Assembly (NCBI RefSeq): GCF_051900425.1
Contig: NZ_JBHZGK010000013.1
Coordinates: 5,326 to 69,325, forward strand
Direction of reading: 5' to 3'
Origin: Frateuria_A sp051900425
GTDB lineage: Bacteria; Pseudomonadota; Gammaproteobacteria; Xanthomonadales; Rhodanobacteraceae
Length of the DNA: 64,000 nt
Both the position numbers and the translations under genes were made by a program. Under the pieces are notes generated by a model. The model was not told where the DNA came from, made no database searches, and was given only the letters and a program-made list of their open reading frames with translations. Shown one piece after another: positions 28,881 to 36,997 of the stretch; position 1 is the first letter of the stretch; every line of letters begins with the position of its first letter.

Positions 28881-29435
28881 ATGCCTGCCTCGATCGCTCC
28901 ACTTGTTCTTGCCGCGACCCTGTTCGCCATACCCATGGCGCAGGCCGACAACCCCAAACAACCGTCCGATGCCCAGCTCATCGCCAGTGCCATGCGCGCG
29001 GCGCCCGCCGGTGTCGGTCGCCACGCCACCGTCATGGCGATGCAGCCGGACGGCACCATGCGCACGCTGCGCCAGGGCAGCAACGGCTTCACCTGTATCC
29101 CCGACGCGCCGGCCACGCCCGGGCCGGACCCGATGTGCGCGGACAAGGCGGCCATGGGCTGGGTGCACGCGTGGCTGACCCACGCCACGCCGCCGGCCGG
29201 CAAGGTCGGCCTGATGTACATGCTCGAAGGCGGCACCGACGCCAGCAACACCGATCCCTACGCGAGCAAGCCGCAGGGCAAGCACTGGATCAAGACCGGC
29301 CCGCACGTGATGGTGGTCGGCGCCGACCCGGCCTTCTACGACCAGTACCCGAAAGCGGTGGATCCCGATACGGACGCGCCCTACGTGATGTGGGCCGACA
29401 CGCCCTACCGGCACCTGATGGCACCGATCCGTTGA
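28881..29435 (+). CDS. Secreted protein of unknown function
   Basis: A 184-residue protein with a signal peptide (ASIAPLVLAATLFAIPMAQA). The mature sequence contains FTCIPDAP and DPMCADKAA, giving two cysteines, and PHVMVVG, YDQYPKAVDP and the C-terminal MWADTPYRHLMAPI. Homologues occur widely as hypothetical proteins in proteobacteria (recollection, not searched). GGGAGG lies just before the ATG. Convergent with the phospholipase D gene; a palindromic repeat pair fills the gap. Confidence 0.8.
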   Translation: MPASIAPLVLAATLFAIPMAQADNPKQPSDAQLIASAMRAAPAGVGRHATVMAMQPDGTMRTLRQGSNGFTCIPDAPATPGPDPMCADKAAMGWVHAWLTHATPPAGKVGLMYMLEGGTDASNTDPYASKPQGKHWIKTGPHVMVVGADPAFYDQYPKAVDPDTDAPYVMWADTPYRHLMAPIR

Positions 29436-29442
29436 CGCGCGA

Positions 29443-29518
29443 GCCCGTAGGGTGGGCTTCAGCCCACCGTGGGAGTACGGGCAAGGACGGAAGGTGGGCT
29501 GAAGCCCACCCTACGGGC
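29443..29518. repeat. Inverted pair of GTAGGGTGGGCTTCAGCCCACC-type elements
   Basis: Left arm 29443-29468, right arm 29492-29518. The arms are reverse complements over about 25 bases, and each arm is itself palindromic (GGTGGGCTTCAGCCCACC-like). The pair sits between two convergent genes and could stop transcription from both sides. Confidence 0.8.
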
Positions 29519-29529
29519 TGCGGGCACGG

Positions 29530-30978
29530 TTACAACTGGGAGGCGAATTCGGCCCAGAAGCGGTCGGTGACCTGCTGCGTCCACGGCCGCTGCTGCAGCT
29601 GGGCGATCGTCACCGGCTCGGACACCGCAAGGTCGCGATCGAACACGTCCGCCATCTTGCGCGCGAACGCGCCGTCGTAGATCGCGATGTTGGCTTCGTC
29701 GTTGAGGTGGAACGAGCGGCTGTCGAAATTGGCCGAGCCGGCAAGGGTCAGGTAATCGTCCACCACCATCAGCTTGTTGTGGAACAGCGACGGCGCGTAG
29801 CGCGCGATCTGCGCACCCGCTGCAAGGAAGTCGGCCCAGTAGGTGCGCGAGGCATCGCCGACCATGTGGCCATCGACATGGTCGCCCTCGACGATGATGC
29901 GCACGCGCACCCCGCGTGCCAGCGCATGGAGCAGCGCCTGCCGGACCGCCGCGTCCGGCACGAAGTAGGACGCCTCCAGGTCGATCGAGCGCCGTGACCC
30001 GGCAATCGCCAGCAGGAACATCCGCTGCGAGTTGTACTCGCCCACGCGGTCCGTGCTGGCGATCACCTGCACCGGCAGCGAGCCCGGCGCCGCGGAAGGT
30101 GACGCCTCAGGCGGCGGCAGGCGCTGGCCGCCGGTGGCCAGCCAGTGTTCCTCGAACACGCCGCGCATCCGCGCCACGGCCGGGCCCTGCAGGCGGAACA
30201 TCATGTCGCGCTTCTGCCGGCCGTTGCTGGCATTGCCCAGCCAGGCGTCGTCGATGCCCATGCCGCCGGTCCAGGCCACGCGGTCGTCGACCACCATCAG
30301 CTTGCGGTGGGTGCGCTTGTTGAGGCTCGCCAGCTGGTCCAGCCGGATCGGACGATAGAAATGGAAATCGACGCCCGCGGCGCGCAGCCGCTCGGCATCG
30401 GCGACGTTGCCGCGCGAACCCATCCAGTCGATGACCACGCGCACCTTCACGCCCGCGCGTGCACGCTCGGACAGCGCCGCGACGAACACGTCCGCGATGT
30501 GTCCCCGACGCAGGATGTAGCTCTCCAGCTCGATGCTTTTCCGCGCCGAGCGGATGTCGGCCAGCATGGCCGGGAAGTAGGCATCGCCGTTCTGCAGGTC
30601 CACCGCCGCATTGCCCTGCGTGACGGGACTACCGAGCAGGGCTTCCGCCCGCTGCCGGAACGCCGGACTGTCGACCGGCGCCACGTGCGCCGGTGCCTGC
30701 GCCAGCCCCGGCCCCTCGGGCAGCACGTTGGCCGCGGTCAGGCCCGCCAGACCGACCGAGCCGGCAGCGACCAGCAACAGGCCGACCCTGCGCCAGGTCC
30801 TGCGCAGATGCGCGCCGACCCGCCGCACGCCCCATCGGCCGAAGGCGTTGCCGGTCGGGCCGAGTGCGCCGGGGATGGGGTGGCCGGGACCATGGCACGT
30901 GTGCGCGTTGCGCACGTCGGTTGTTGCACGCGCGGATGACCGGCTGGCGGCCGACGGCGCGCGGGGGAATGACTGCAT
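29530..30978 (-). CDS. Phospholipase D/cardiolipin synthase-type protein
   Basis: A 482-residue inner-membrane enzyme with two HKD motifs: HRKLMVVDDRVAWTGGMGI in the middle and HNKLMVVDDYLTLAGSANFDSRS near the C-terminus. It has a membrane segment VGLLLVAAGSVGLAGLTAANVL at about residues 65-86. This matches bacterial cardiolipin synthases of the ClsB/ClsC group, which join two phosphatidylglycerols or use phosphatidylethanolamine. The first 60 residues are basic and of low complexity; the true start may be at a later GTG or TTG. No adjacent partner gene. Confidence 0.88.
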   Translation of the reverse strand: MQSFPRAPSAASRSSARATTDVRNAHTCHGPGHPIPGALGPTGNAFGRWGVRRVGAHLRRTWRRVGLLLVAAGSVGLAGLTAANVLPEGPGLAQAPAHVAPVDSPAFRQRAEALLGSPVTQGNAAVDLQNGDAYFPAMLADIRSARKSIELESYILRRGHIADVFVAALSERARAGVKVRVVIDWMGSRGNVADAERLRAAGVDFHFYRPIRLDQLASLNKRTHRKLMVVDDRVAWTGGMGIDDAWLGNASNGRQKRDMMFRLQGPAVARMRGVFEEHWLATGGQRLPPPEASPSAAPGSLPVQVIASTDRVGEYNSQRMFLLAIAGSRRSIDLEASYFVPDAAVRQALLHALARGVRVRIIVEGDHVDGHMVGDASRTYWADFLAAGAQIARYAPSLFHNKLMVVDDYLTLAGSANFDSRSFHLNDEANIAIYDGAFARKMADVFDRDLAVSEPVTIAQLQQRPWTQQVTDRFWAEFASQL

Positions 30979-31076
30979 GCGTATTTTCTGGTCAAACTGT
31001 CACCGAATCATGGGGTTGTACCGATGAACCCCAAGCAAGCACGGCCATTGCACACCCGCCCGCCGCGGAGAGAGAC

Positions 31077-31541
31077 ATGCACGGCATTCCCACGCGCTGC
31101 ACGCTCGTTTCGGTGATCCCCATCCGGGGCGGTGGCGACAACGCACGCACCCTGCTCCTGCATCGCGCAGAGGCCCACCTGCACGGGCTGTGGACCTACG
31201 CCGCCGGACACCTGGAGGCAGGCGAGAAAGCGTGGCAGGCCGCCGTGCGCGAGCTGGCCGAAGAGACCGGCCTGCGTCCGACGGCGCTCTATTCGGCCGA
31301 CCAGTGCGAGACCTATTACGACGCGCGCGAGGAATGCATCGCGGTCGTGCCCGCGTTCGTCGCCTACGTGGAAGCCGACGCCATCGTGCGTCTCGACGAC
31401 GAGCATGACGACCACGTCTGGCTGCCCTTCCCCGAGGCCATCGCGCGCCTTCCGTTCGGCGGCCAGCGCACGCTCTACGCGCACGTCCACCGGGAGTTCG
31501 TCCTGCGCCCGCCAGCGCCGGCGTTGCGGATGCCGCTCTAG
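31077..31541 (+). CDS. NUDIX hydrolase
   Basis: A 154-residue pyrophosphohydrolase. The Nudix box GHLEAGEKAWQAAVRELAEE-TGL (residues 44-66) matches GX5EX7REUXEEXGU exactly. The C-terminal half has a DDEHDDHVWLPFPEA segment typical of dATP-pyrophosphohydrolase-like members. The substrate is a nucleoside diphosphate derivative of unknown kind. ATG at 31077 follows a GCGGAGAGAG ribosome binding site; an upstream ATG at 31024 is out of frame. Confidence 0.9.
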   Translation: MHGIPTRCTLVSVIPIRGGGDNARTLLLHRAEAHLHGLWTYAAGHLEAGEKAWQAAVRELAEETGLRPTALYSADQCETYYDAREECIAVVPAFVAYVEADAIVRLDDEHDDHVWLPFPEAIARLPFGGQRTLYAHVHREFVLRPPAPALRMPL

Positions 31542-31631
31542 TTGCCAGCGGGCGCCTGGGCGCCGGCACCACAGGCCGTTCACGCCCAGCAGGCAGCACG
31601 CGTCGTATCACGGGCCTGTCGAAATGAAGGC

Positions 31632-32147
31632 ATGCCCCTGGTGCAAGCGAGAGACGACGGCCTCCAGATCGAAGTGGATCGCCCCCACTCGCGGCGCGAG
31701 TGGCGCATCGAGCGCGTCGGTTGGGCGGTGATGGCGATCCTGCTCGCCGCCGGACTGCTCGGACTGTTCGGTTACGGCCCGCTGAGCCAGACCATTGCCG
31801 GCGAGCCGGGCAAGCTCACGGTGACCTACGACCGCCTGCAGCGCGCCAGCGCCCCGAGCGAATACCACTTCACGGTCGCGCCCTCGCTGGCGCGCGACGG
31901 CATGTTCCGGCTGCGCTTCGACAACGTGCTGCTCGAAGAGGTGGAGATCCAGTCGATCATCCCCGCGCCGGAACACGCGCGCTCGGGGCCGGGCTATACC
32001 GAATACGAGTTCGCCATGGCACCCGCCGAAGGGCCATCCGCGCGCATCCAGTTCCAGTTTCAGCAGGCCACCTTCGGCCACGTGCGCGGCAACGTCAGTG
32101 CCGACGGCGCCGCTCCCCTGGTCATCGACCAGTTCATCCTTCCCTGA
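31632..32147 (+). CDS. Single-pass membrane protein, unknown family
   Basis: A 171-residue protein with one transmembrane segment (VGWAVMAILLAAGLLGLFGY, about residues 27-46) and a C-terminal extracytoplasmic domain of about 115 residues rich in beta-strand patterns (GKLTVTYDRL, RLRFDNVLLEEVEIQSIIP, RIQFQFQQATFGHVRG). ATG at 31632 gives a compact N-terminus; the upstream frame has no ribosome binding site. It ends 9 bases before the DUF421 gene and probably forms an operon with it. Confidence 0.8.
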   Translation: MPLVQARDDGLQIEVDRPHSRREWRIERVGWAVMAILLAAGLLGLFGYGPLSQTIAGEPGKLTVTYDRLQRASAPSEYHFTVAPSLARDGMFRLRFDNVLLEEVEIQSIIPAPEHARSGPGYTEYEFAMAPAEGPSARIQFQFQQATFGHVRGNVSADGAAPLVIDQFILP

Positions 32148-32156
32148 GGGCGGCCC

Positions 32157-32606
32157 ATGGAATCGGTCATTCGCGGCGTCATCGTCTACACCTTCCTGTT
32201 CCTGATCTTCCGCATCGCCGGCAAGCGCACGCTCGCGCAGACCTCTCCGTTCGAGCTGATCCTGCTGCTGATCATCTCGGAGACCACCCAGCAGGCCATG
32301 GTCGATAGCGATCATTCGATCACCAACGCCTTCCTGCTGATCATGACGCTGGTCGGCCTGAGCATCGTCCTGTCCGTCATCAAGCATCATTCCCGGACCG
32401 CCAGCCGCTGGCTTGAAGGCCTGCCTGTGCTGGTGCTTCGCGATGGCGCATGGGACAAGGAGGCGGGCGACAGGACGCGCGTGGACCCGTCGGAAGTGGT
32501 CGCCGCGGCGCGCTCCAAGCAGGGATTGGAGCGGCTGGACGAGGTGAAGCATGCCGCGATCGAAAACGACGGCACGATCTCGGTGGTGCCGCGCAAGGGG
32601 CACTGA
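32157..32606 (+). CDS. DUF421 (YetF-type) membrane protein
   Basis: A 149-residue protein with two or three N-terminal transmembrane helices (VIRGVIVYTFLFLIFRIAGKRTL..., NAFLLIMTLVGLSIVLSVI) and a C-terminal cytoplasmic domain (SKQGLERLDEVKHAAIENDGTISVVPR) that defines DUF421. The RxxGKRTLAQ stretch is the family signature. It is shorter than the about 220-residue Bacillus members because the second half of their cytoplasmic region is absent. Function is unknown; Bacillus homologues respond to envelope stress. Confidence 0.88.
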   Translation: MESVIRGVIVYTFLFLIFRIAGKRTLAQTSPFELILLLIISETTQQAMVDSDHSITNAFLLIMTLVGLSIVLSVIKHHSRTASRWLEGLPVLVLRDGAWDKEAGDRTRVDPSEVVAAARSKQGLERLDEVKHAAIENDGTISVVPRKGH

Positions 32607-32644
32607 GCCCGCGGCGTGCTGCGCACCGGGCGACAGCGGGTAGC

Positions 32645-33091
32645 TCAGTGCCTGCTTTCGCTGGACGGCGCCGAGGGCGCCGCGTCCATCCGGTTGTCGA
32701 CCCGCTCCACGCCCAGCATGTCCGATACCGCGGCCACCAGTGCGTCCACTTCGGAAAGCCGCGCCGAGCCGCTGAGCGTCACCAGGCCGTCCGCCACATG
32801 GACCTCGACCCTGCCCGGCTGCGCCACCAGGTGTCCCAGCTTCGAGCGGATGCGGTCGTGTAGTTGCCGGTCGCCCGAGGGCGCGTGCTGGTGCAGATGG
32901 GCCGATGCGCGGTGCAGTCGATCGGCCGCGTGCCTGGCCTTGTCCTGGGCGAACTCCTGGATGTCCTGGCCCGCGGCACGCACCGTGTCGCGCGCCGTGG
33001 CCCGGCGGCGGCGCCCCGCCACCGGGTCGAGCAGATACATCGCCGCCGCGCCCGCCGCAAACGCGGCGGCAAGTTTCAGTAGCTGTGCCAC
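32645..33091 (-). CDS. BON-domain protein, membrane associated
   Basis: A 148-residue protein. The GTG at 33091 is chosen because AGGAGG sits 5 bases upstream and the sequence then opens with a membrane segment (VAQLLKLAAAFAAGAAAMYLLDPVAGRRRR). The C-terminal BON domain (LHDRIRSKLGHLV...VEVHVADGLVTLSG... RLSEVDALVAAVSDMLGVERVDNRM) is typical of OsmY-type phospholipid-binding modules. The longer frame to 33196 adds arginine-rich sequence without homology. Likely involved in envelope or osmotic stress. Confidence 0.85.
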   Translation of the reverse strand: MAQLLKLAAAFAAGAAAMYLLDPVAGRRRRATARDTVRAAGQDIQEFAQDKARHAADRLHRASAHLHQHAPSGDRQLHDRIRSKLGHLVAQPGRVEVHVADGLVTLSGSARLSEVDALVAAVSDMLGVERVDNRMDAAPSAPSSESRH

Positions 33092-33161
33092 GACTGCCTC
33101 CTGGGCTTGCCGATCCGAGGCGGTCGATGCTGCGCGAGGCCGTGGCAACGGCACGCGAAAA

Positions 33162-33584
33162 TCAGCTCCCGCCTGCGCCCGCCGGCGTGTCCGCACCGAA
33201 CGGCCCGCGCAGGAGCAGTGCGCCGTAGACCAGCGTCAGCGCCGCGAACAGCACGGTGAGCAACAGCAGCAGCGGCGACGCGCCACCGGCCATCGCCGGG
33301 TGGCCCAGGCTGGACGCGCTGACCAGGTAGAGCATGAAGTTGGCAAGCACGGTCGGACGTCCGTAGATACCGCCGACGATCATCCGGCGCTGGTTCCAGT
33401 TGAGCCAGGCCATGGCCAGCCAGCCCGCCGAGATCAACTGGCCGAGTACCGTCCCGCTGGCCGGCGTCCCGGGCATCAGCCGCGGAAGCAGTTCGTCGGA
33501 AGCGAACAGAAGGGCGATGCCGCCGAGCGCCAGGACGACGGCACTGACGGTCGTGATGAAGGAAGAGGTGCGTGCAGCGTTCAT
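33162..33584 (-). CDS. Small multipass membrane protein
   Basis: A 140-residue protein with four hydrophobic helices: SFITTVSAVVLALGGIALLF, VLGQLISAGWLAMAWLNW, LANFMLYLVSASSLG and SPLLLLLTVLFAALTLVYGALLL. I do not recognise a family with confidence. It lies 32 bases downstream of the HD-domain gene on the same strand and may be cotranscribed with it. Confidence 0.75.
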   Translation of the reverse strand: MNAARTSSFITTVSAVVLALGGIALLFASDELLPRLMPGTPASGTVLGQLISAGWLAMAWLNWNQRRMIVGGIYGRPTVLANFMLYLVSASSLGHPAMAGGASPLLLLLTVLFAALTLVYGALLLRGPFGADTPAGAGGS

Positions 33585-33616
33585 TCCATGGACTCCACTT
33601 CGCTGTTGATGGGTAA

Positions 33617-34300
33617 TCAGGCTCGCAGCCGATCGATGGCATGGGCCAGGTTGGCCCTCGCCTGCCCTTCCCGCAGCGCGAAAGGCAGGTTGGCGTAGAT
33701 CCGGGGGCGCGCCAGGAACTGCGCCAGCAGGCGCGACCTGCCCGCACGATAGAGCGGGCCCGGCACGTGCCGGTATTCGCGCCGGATGGCCTTTTCGAAG
33801 GTGTCGTACACGGCCGGCTCGGCGCCGAGGATCGACAGGTCGATGTCGACCAGGAACGACTCGTCGTTGGTGCGCGTGGGTGCCTCGTGCCGCGTGACCA
33901 TGATCAGCGCGACCACCCGCGCGACGACCTGGTCCGGCGCACCGCAGCGGGTAAGAAAGTCCTGTGCCCAGTCGGCGCTCTTGCGTTCGTTCTTCGACGA
34001 CAGCGGGTTGTAGACCGCGTCGTGGAACCACAGCGCCAGTTCGACCTCGTGCGGCTGGTCGAGCGCCGACGCACACGCATCCAGATGACGCAGGCAGGCG
34101 TCGATGTGCGCGCCGGTGTGGTAATGCCGGTGGGTCTGTCCATAGGCGGCCACCAGCTCGCGCCATGTCTCCTCGCTCGGCGGCAGATCCCAGGCATGCA
34201 TCAGGGCGAGCCAGCGCGCGCGGGACATGTCCCCGCGAACCGGCGCTTCTTCTTTTCCGCGAGCGTCGGACAGGTCCGCGCTTTCGATCTCCCGATTCAT
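33617..34300 (-). CDS. Predicted metal-dependent HD-superfamily hydrolase
   Basis: A 227-residue soluble protein. The HD domain is recognised by RHYHTGAHIDACL (first His), LALWFHDAVYN (the HD pair), VVALIMVTRHE and FLVDIDLSILG (final Asp). This matches the COG4339 group of uncharacterised HD proteins, which probably act on phosphorylated small molecules. The N-terminus is uncertain: ATG at 34300 adds 24 charged residues before an internal ATG at 34228 (MSRARWLALMHAW), which gives the more usual start. Confidence 0.87.
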   Translation of the reverse strand: MNREIESADLSDARGKEEAPVRGDMSRARWLALMHAWDLPPSEETWRELVAAYGQTHRHYHTGAHIDACLRHLDACASALDQPHEVELALWFHDAVYNPLSSKNERKSADWAQDFLTRCGAPDQVVARVVALIMVTRHEAPTRTNDESFLVDIDLSILGAEPAVYDTFEKAIRREYRHVPGPLYRAGRSRLLAQFLARPRIYANLPFALREGQARANLAHAIDRLRA

Positions 34301-34580
34301 CGGCGCCCCTCTATGCGCGTAGAGAGCCAGAAGCCCGGTCCGCTCGCCCGATGGCGAAGTCGAAAGCCCGGCGCGCCTAGCTTAGGCAGAAGCCGGCCCG
34401 GCCGCCTATCCGCCTATCCGCCAATGCGCGGCAGGGTGGCAAGCCAGGGCGGCCCGGCCGCGCCGGTGCCGGCAGCCAGGCCACGCACGTAGTTTCGGAA
34501 ACTGCCATGGCGCGTCGGACGCAACCGGTCCGGGGCAGGACGTCTCCCTGACCGGCACCAGTCGCTCGCAGGCCGATGCC

Positions 34581-36101
34581 ATGAAACCACTCATGCCCTT
34601 CCTCGCCGCCATCGCCATGGCGCTCGCCCAGCCGGCATGCGCCGACAGTTCCGAGCCCGACTTCAGCGCGCTCGCCAAGCTCGTGGCGAACGCCAATGCG
34701 GCGATCGACCACCCGACCGGCATGGCGATCGCGGTGGTGCACGATGGCAAGGTCGTCTACCAGGGCTACTTCGGCCTGGCCGACATCGCGCGCGGCGCGC
34801 CCGTCACCGCGCGCACCGACTTCTACATCGCCTCGGCCACCAAGCCGTTCACCGCCCTGGACGTGTTGCTGAAAGTGCAGCAGGGAAACGCGGATCCGGC
34901 GATGCCCATGGAGGCGATGTTTCCGGGACTGCATTTCGCCGGCATCGACGCCGGCGACGTCACCCTGCGCGACCTGCTCGTCCACACCTCGGGCATCGAC
35001 AACGAACCGCTGGTATGGGCCACCGCCTTCAGCGGCCTGCACGATCCCGGGACGCTGCGCGCGCTCGTGGCGCGGTCGGGCAACGACGCCGACGCCGCGC
35101 ACGGCACGTTCAAATACACGAACGTGGGCTACAACATCGCCAGCGTCTGGCTGGATGCGCGCTTCAAGCGCCCCTGGCAGGAACAGCTGCAGCACGACCT
35201 CTTCGATCCGCTGGGCATGCGGCAGACCTCCGCCTACATCAGCCAGGCCCGGGCACGCGGTTGGCCGATGGCCTTGCCCTATTCACTGGCGTCGACCGAT
35301 CCGCAGGCGCCGCTGTACCTCACCAAGTCCGACGACACCATGCAGGCAGCCGGCGGCATGGTGTCCACCGCGCCGGACCTGGCGCGGTTCCTGATCGCGC
35401 AACTGCAGCCGCCCGCCAGAAGCCGTCCCCTGCTGGCCCGTGCCATCGCGCGCTCGCACGAAACCCAGGCAAGCCTCCAGGCCCACTACCTCGACTTCGT
35501 GCGCACCGGTTATGCATGGGGCTGGTACACCGGCCAGTACAAGGGCCACCGCATGCTCCACCACTTCGGCGGCTTTGCCGGGTTCCACGCGCACCTGTCG
35601 CTCATGCCGGACCAAGACGCCGGCCTGGTGGTCCTGTGCAACGAAGACATGCTCTGCCCGCGCGTGACCAGCCTGGTCGCCGATTACGTGTACGGCGCGC
35701 TGCTCGGACAGACCGGCAACGAAGCGACGGTCGAAGAACGTTTCGCTGCGCTGCCAGGCTTAGCCGCCGAATTGCGTCGGCAAGTACGCAGGCAGCGTGC
35801 CGCGATCCTTGCCCGTCTGTGGCACCTCACGCTGCCGCGCGAGGCTTATGCCGGCACCTACGCGAACCCCCTGCTCGGCACGATGCGGATCGACGTCGAT
35901 CACCACGGCACGCTGGCCGTCCACTGGGGCTGCCTGCACGCCATCGCCACGGGCTATACCAGGGACGACCAGGTCCGCGTGGAGCTGGTGCCCAACAGTG
36001 GCAACGTGCTGGCCTTCAAGGTCGACCGTGGCAAGGTGGTCGCGGTCCGGCTCGAGGACATGGTTTTCGCAAGACAGGTCGACACCGCGACCCCACGCTG
36101 A
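34581..36101 (+). CDS. Beta-lactamase-family serine hydrolase, secreted
   Basis: A 506-residue exported protein (signal peptide MKPLMPFLAAIAMALAQPACA). The class C beta-lactamase/DD-peptidase fold shows catalytic SATK with Ser85 and Lys88, YTN at 179-181 and a HFGG box near residue 331. A C-terminal domain of about 120 residues (after LPREAYAGTYANPLLGTM) resembles the DUF3471 beta-barrel found behind such esterases. It could be an esterase, a D-aminopeptidase or a penicillin-recognising peptidase; resistance to beta-lactams should not be assumed. Confidence 0.9.
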   Translation: MKPLMPFLAAIAMALAQPACADSSEPDFSALAKLVANANAAIDHPTGMAIAVVHDGKVVYQGYFGLADIARGAPVTARTDFYIASATKPFTALDVLLKVQQGNADPAMPMEAMFPGLHFAGIDAGDVTLRDLLVHTSGIDNEPLVWATAFSGLHDPGTLRALVARSGNDADAAHGTFKYTNVGYNIASVWLDARFKRPWQEQLQHDLFDPLGMRQTSAYISQARARGWPMALPYSLASTDPQAPLYLTKSDDTMQAAGGMVSTAPDLARFLIAQLQPPARSRPLLARAIARSHETQASLQAHYLDFVRTGYAWGWYTGQYKGHRMLHHFGGFAGFHAHLSLMPDQDAGLVVLCNEDMLCPRVTSLVADYVYGALLGQTGNEATVEERFAALPGLAAELRRQVRRQRAAILARLWHLTLPREAYAGTYANPLLGTMRIDVDHHGTLAVHWGCLHAIATGYTRDDQVRVELVPNSGNVLAFKVDRGKVVAVRLEDMVFARQVDTATPR

Positions 36102-36196
36102 TCAGCGAACCCTGCGCACGATCGCGTCCGATGCCGCGCTCGCCGCTGCGTCCACTTGCGCGATGCGGCGCTGATGGTCACGCCGCCGCTGGCGGG

Positions 36197-36592
36197 CTAG
36201 ACATCCGACAAGCCAAAACGCGCGACGCCCCTGTTGCGACCGGGCGGATCGAGCGTGCCCAGGTCAAGTGCCAACGGCGTGCCGATCCATTCGGCCAGTC
36301 GCGTGTGATCGGCGAAGTCGTCGTTGGTAAGCGGATGGATCAGTGCGGTGAAACCGGACGCCCGGATGATCTCGCGCACCACCGTCAGCCCGTCCGCAGT
36401 GAAGTGGATCTCGAACTGCGGCAAGGGATGCGGCCCGGCCTGGCCATCCCGCAGGCGGCCGACGAAGCGCAACGGCGCAAGTTTGCCAGCAGCCATCCGG
36501 TCGCTCAGTACGCAACGCATGGTCTCGGCGAGCGCGCGGCTGGCCGCGTCGTAATAGATGTGCGCGTGGTACGGCGCGTGTGCCTTGCCCAT
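36197..36592 (-). CDS. DOPA 4,5-dioxygenase-family protein
   Basis: A 131-residue protein of the DOPA-dioxygenase (DOPA_dioxygen) family. Recognisable pieces are APYHAHIYYDAASR (metal His pair), GPHPLPQFEIHFT (third His) and the closing region LIHPLTNDDFADHTRLAEWIG, another His-containing conserved segment. These enzymes extradiol-cleave catechols in pigment and aromatic metabolism. ATG at 36592 starts just before the conserved HAHIYYD. Divergent from a LysR regulator at 36998, a common arrangement for an inducible catabolic gene. Confidence 0.85.
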   Translation of the reverse strand: MGKAHAPYHAHIYYDAASRALAETMRCVLSDRMAAGKLAPLRFVGRLRDGQAGPHPLPQFEIHFTADGLTVVREIIRASGFTALIHPLTNDDFADHTRLAEWIGTPLALDLGTLDPPGRNRGVARFGLSDV

Positions 36593-36997
36593 GGGCTGCG
36601 TCCTCCAGGAAAACCTCGTCGATGCGACGGGGCGTATCTGCGGCGTATCGGCCCGGGCCTGCCTTGTATCCGTATCGGCACGGATCGACCTCATGCCATC
36701 GCTCCGGCCGGCCGACCGGGCGGCTGGATTGGCTGCCGGACGTTACCCACCGGCCGCTCGCGCGGTATCGCCGGGGTCGCAGGCATCGGTGCGTTCCGGG
36801 CAGGGCGGGCCTTGCCGCCGCCGGGCTTTTCGCCGCGCGGGGGAAGCGCGATCCAGTCGATGCTGGGGATGTCCAGATGAAGGCTCGGCATGGCGACGCT
36901 CCGTGCTGCGGAAGGGGTGCGCGGCATGTTGAGGCCACACCACGGCGCGATAAACGTGCCAGACTTTGCTTGATAACCAACCCCACGGTTTTGAATC
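36593..36997. promoter_or_regulatory. Divergent control region between the DOPA-dioxygenase-like gene and LysR
   Basis: About 400 bases with no certain gene. Its only candidate is a 66-codon minus-strand frame at 36691-36891. The AT-richer end near 36950-36990 (GCTTGATAACC, GGTTTTGAATC) is where a LysR-type operator and the regulator's own promoter would be expected. Confidence 0.45.
36691..36891 (-). CDS. Possible 66-residue protein between LysR and the dioxygenase
   Basis: Starts ATG and reads MPSLHLDIPSIDWIALPPRG, then a proline- and arginine-rich tail. It lies in the same direction as, and 98 bases upstream of, the dioxygenase gene. It has no domain I recognise and no strong ribosome binding site. 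Its composition in the first 20 residues is protein-like; the rest looks like shadow sequence. Confidence 0.3.
   Translation of the reverse strand: MPSLHLDIPSIDWIALPPRGEKPGGGKARPARNAPMPATPAIPRERPVGNVRQPIQPPGRPAGAMA

Noticed and set aside
34581..36101. Antibiotic-resistance beta-lactamase
   Set aside because: The serine hydrolase has the fold and motifs, but the extra C-terminal domain and variant motifs point to an esterase or peptidase.
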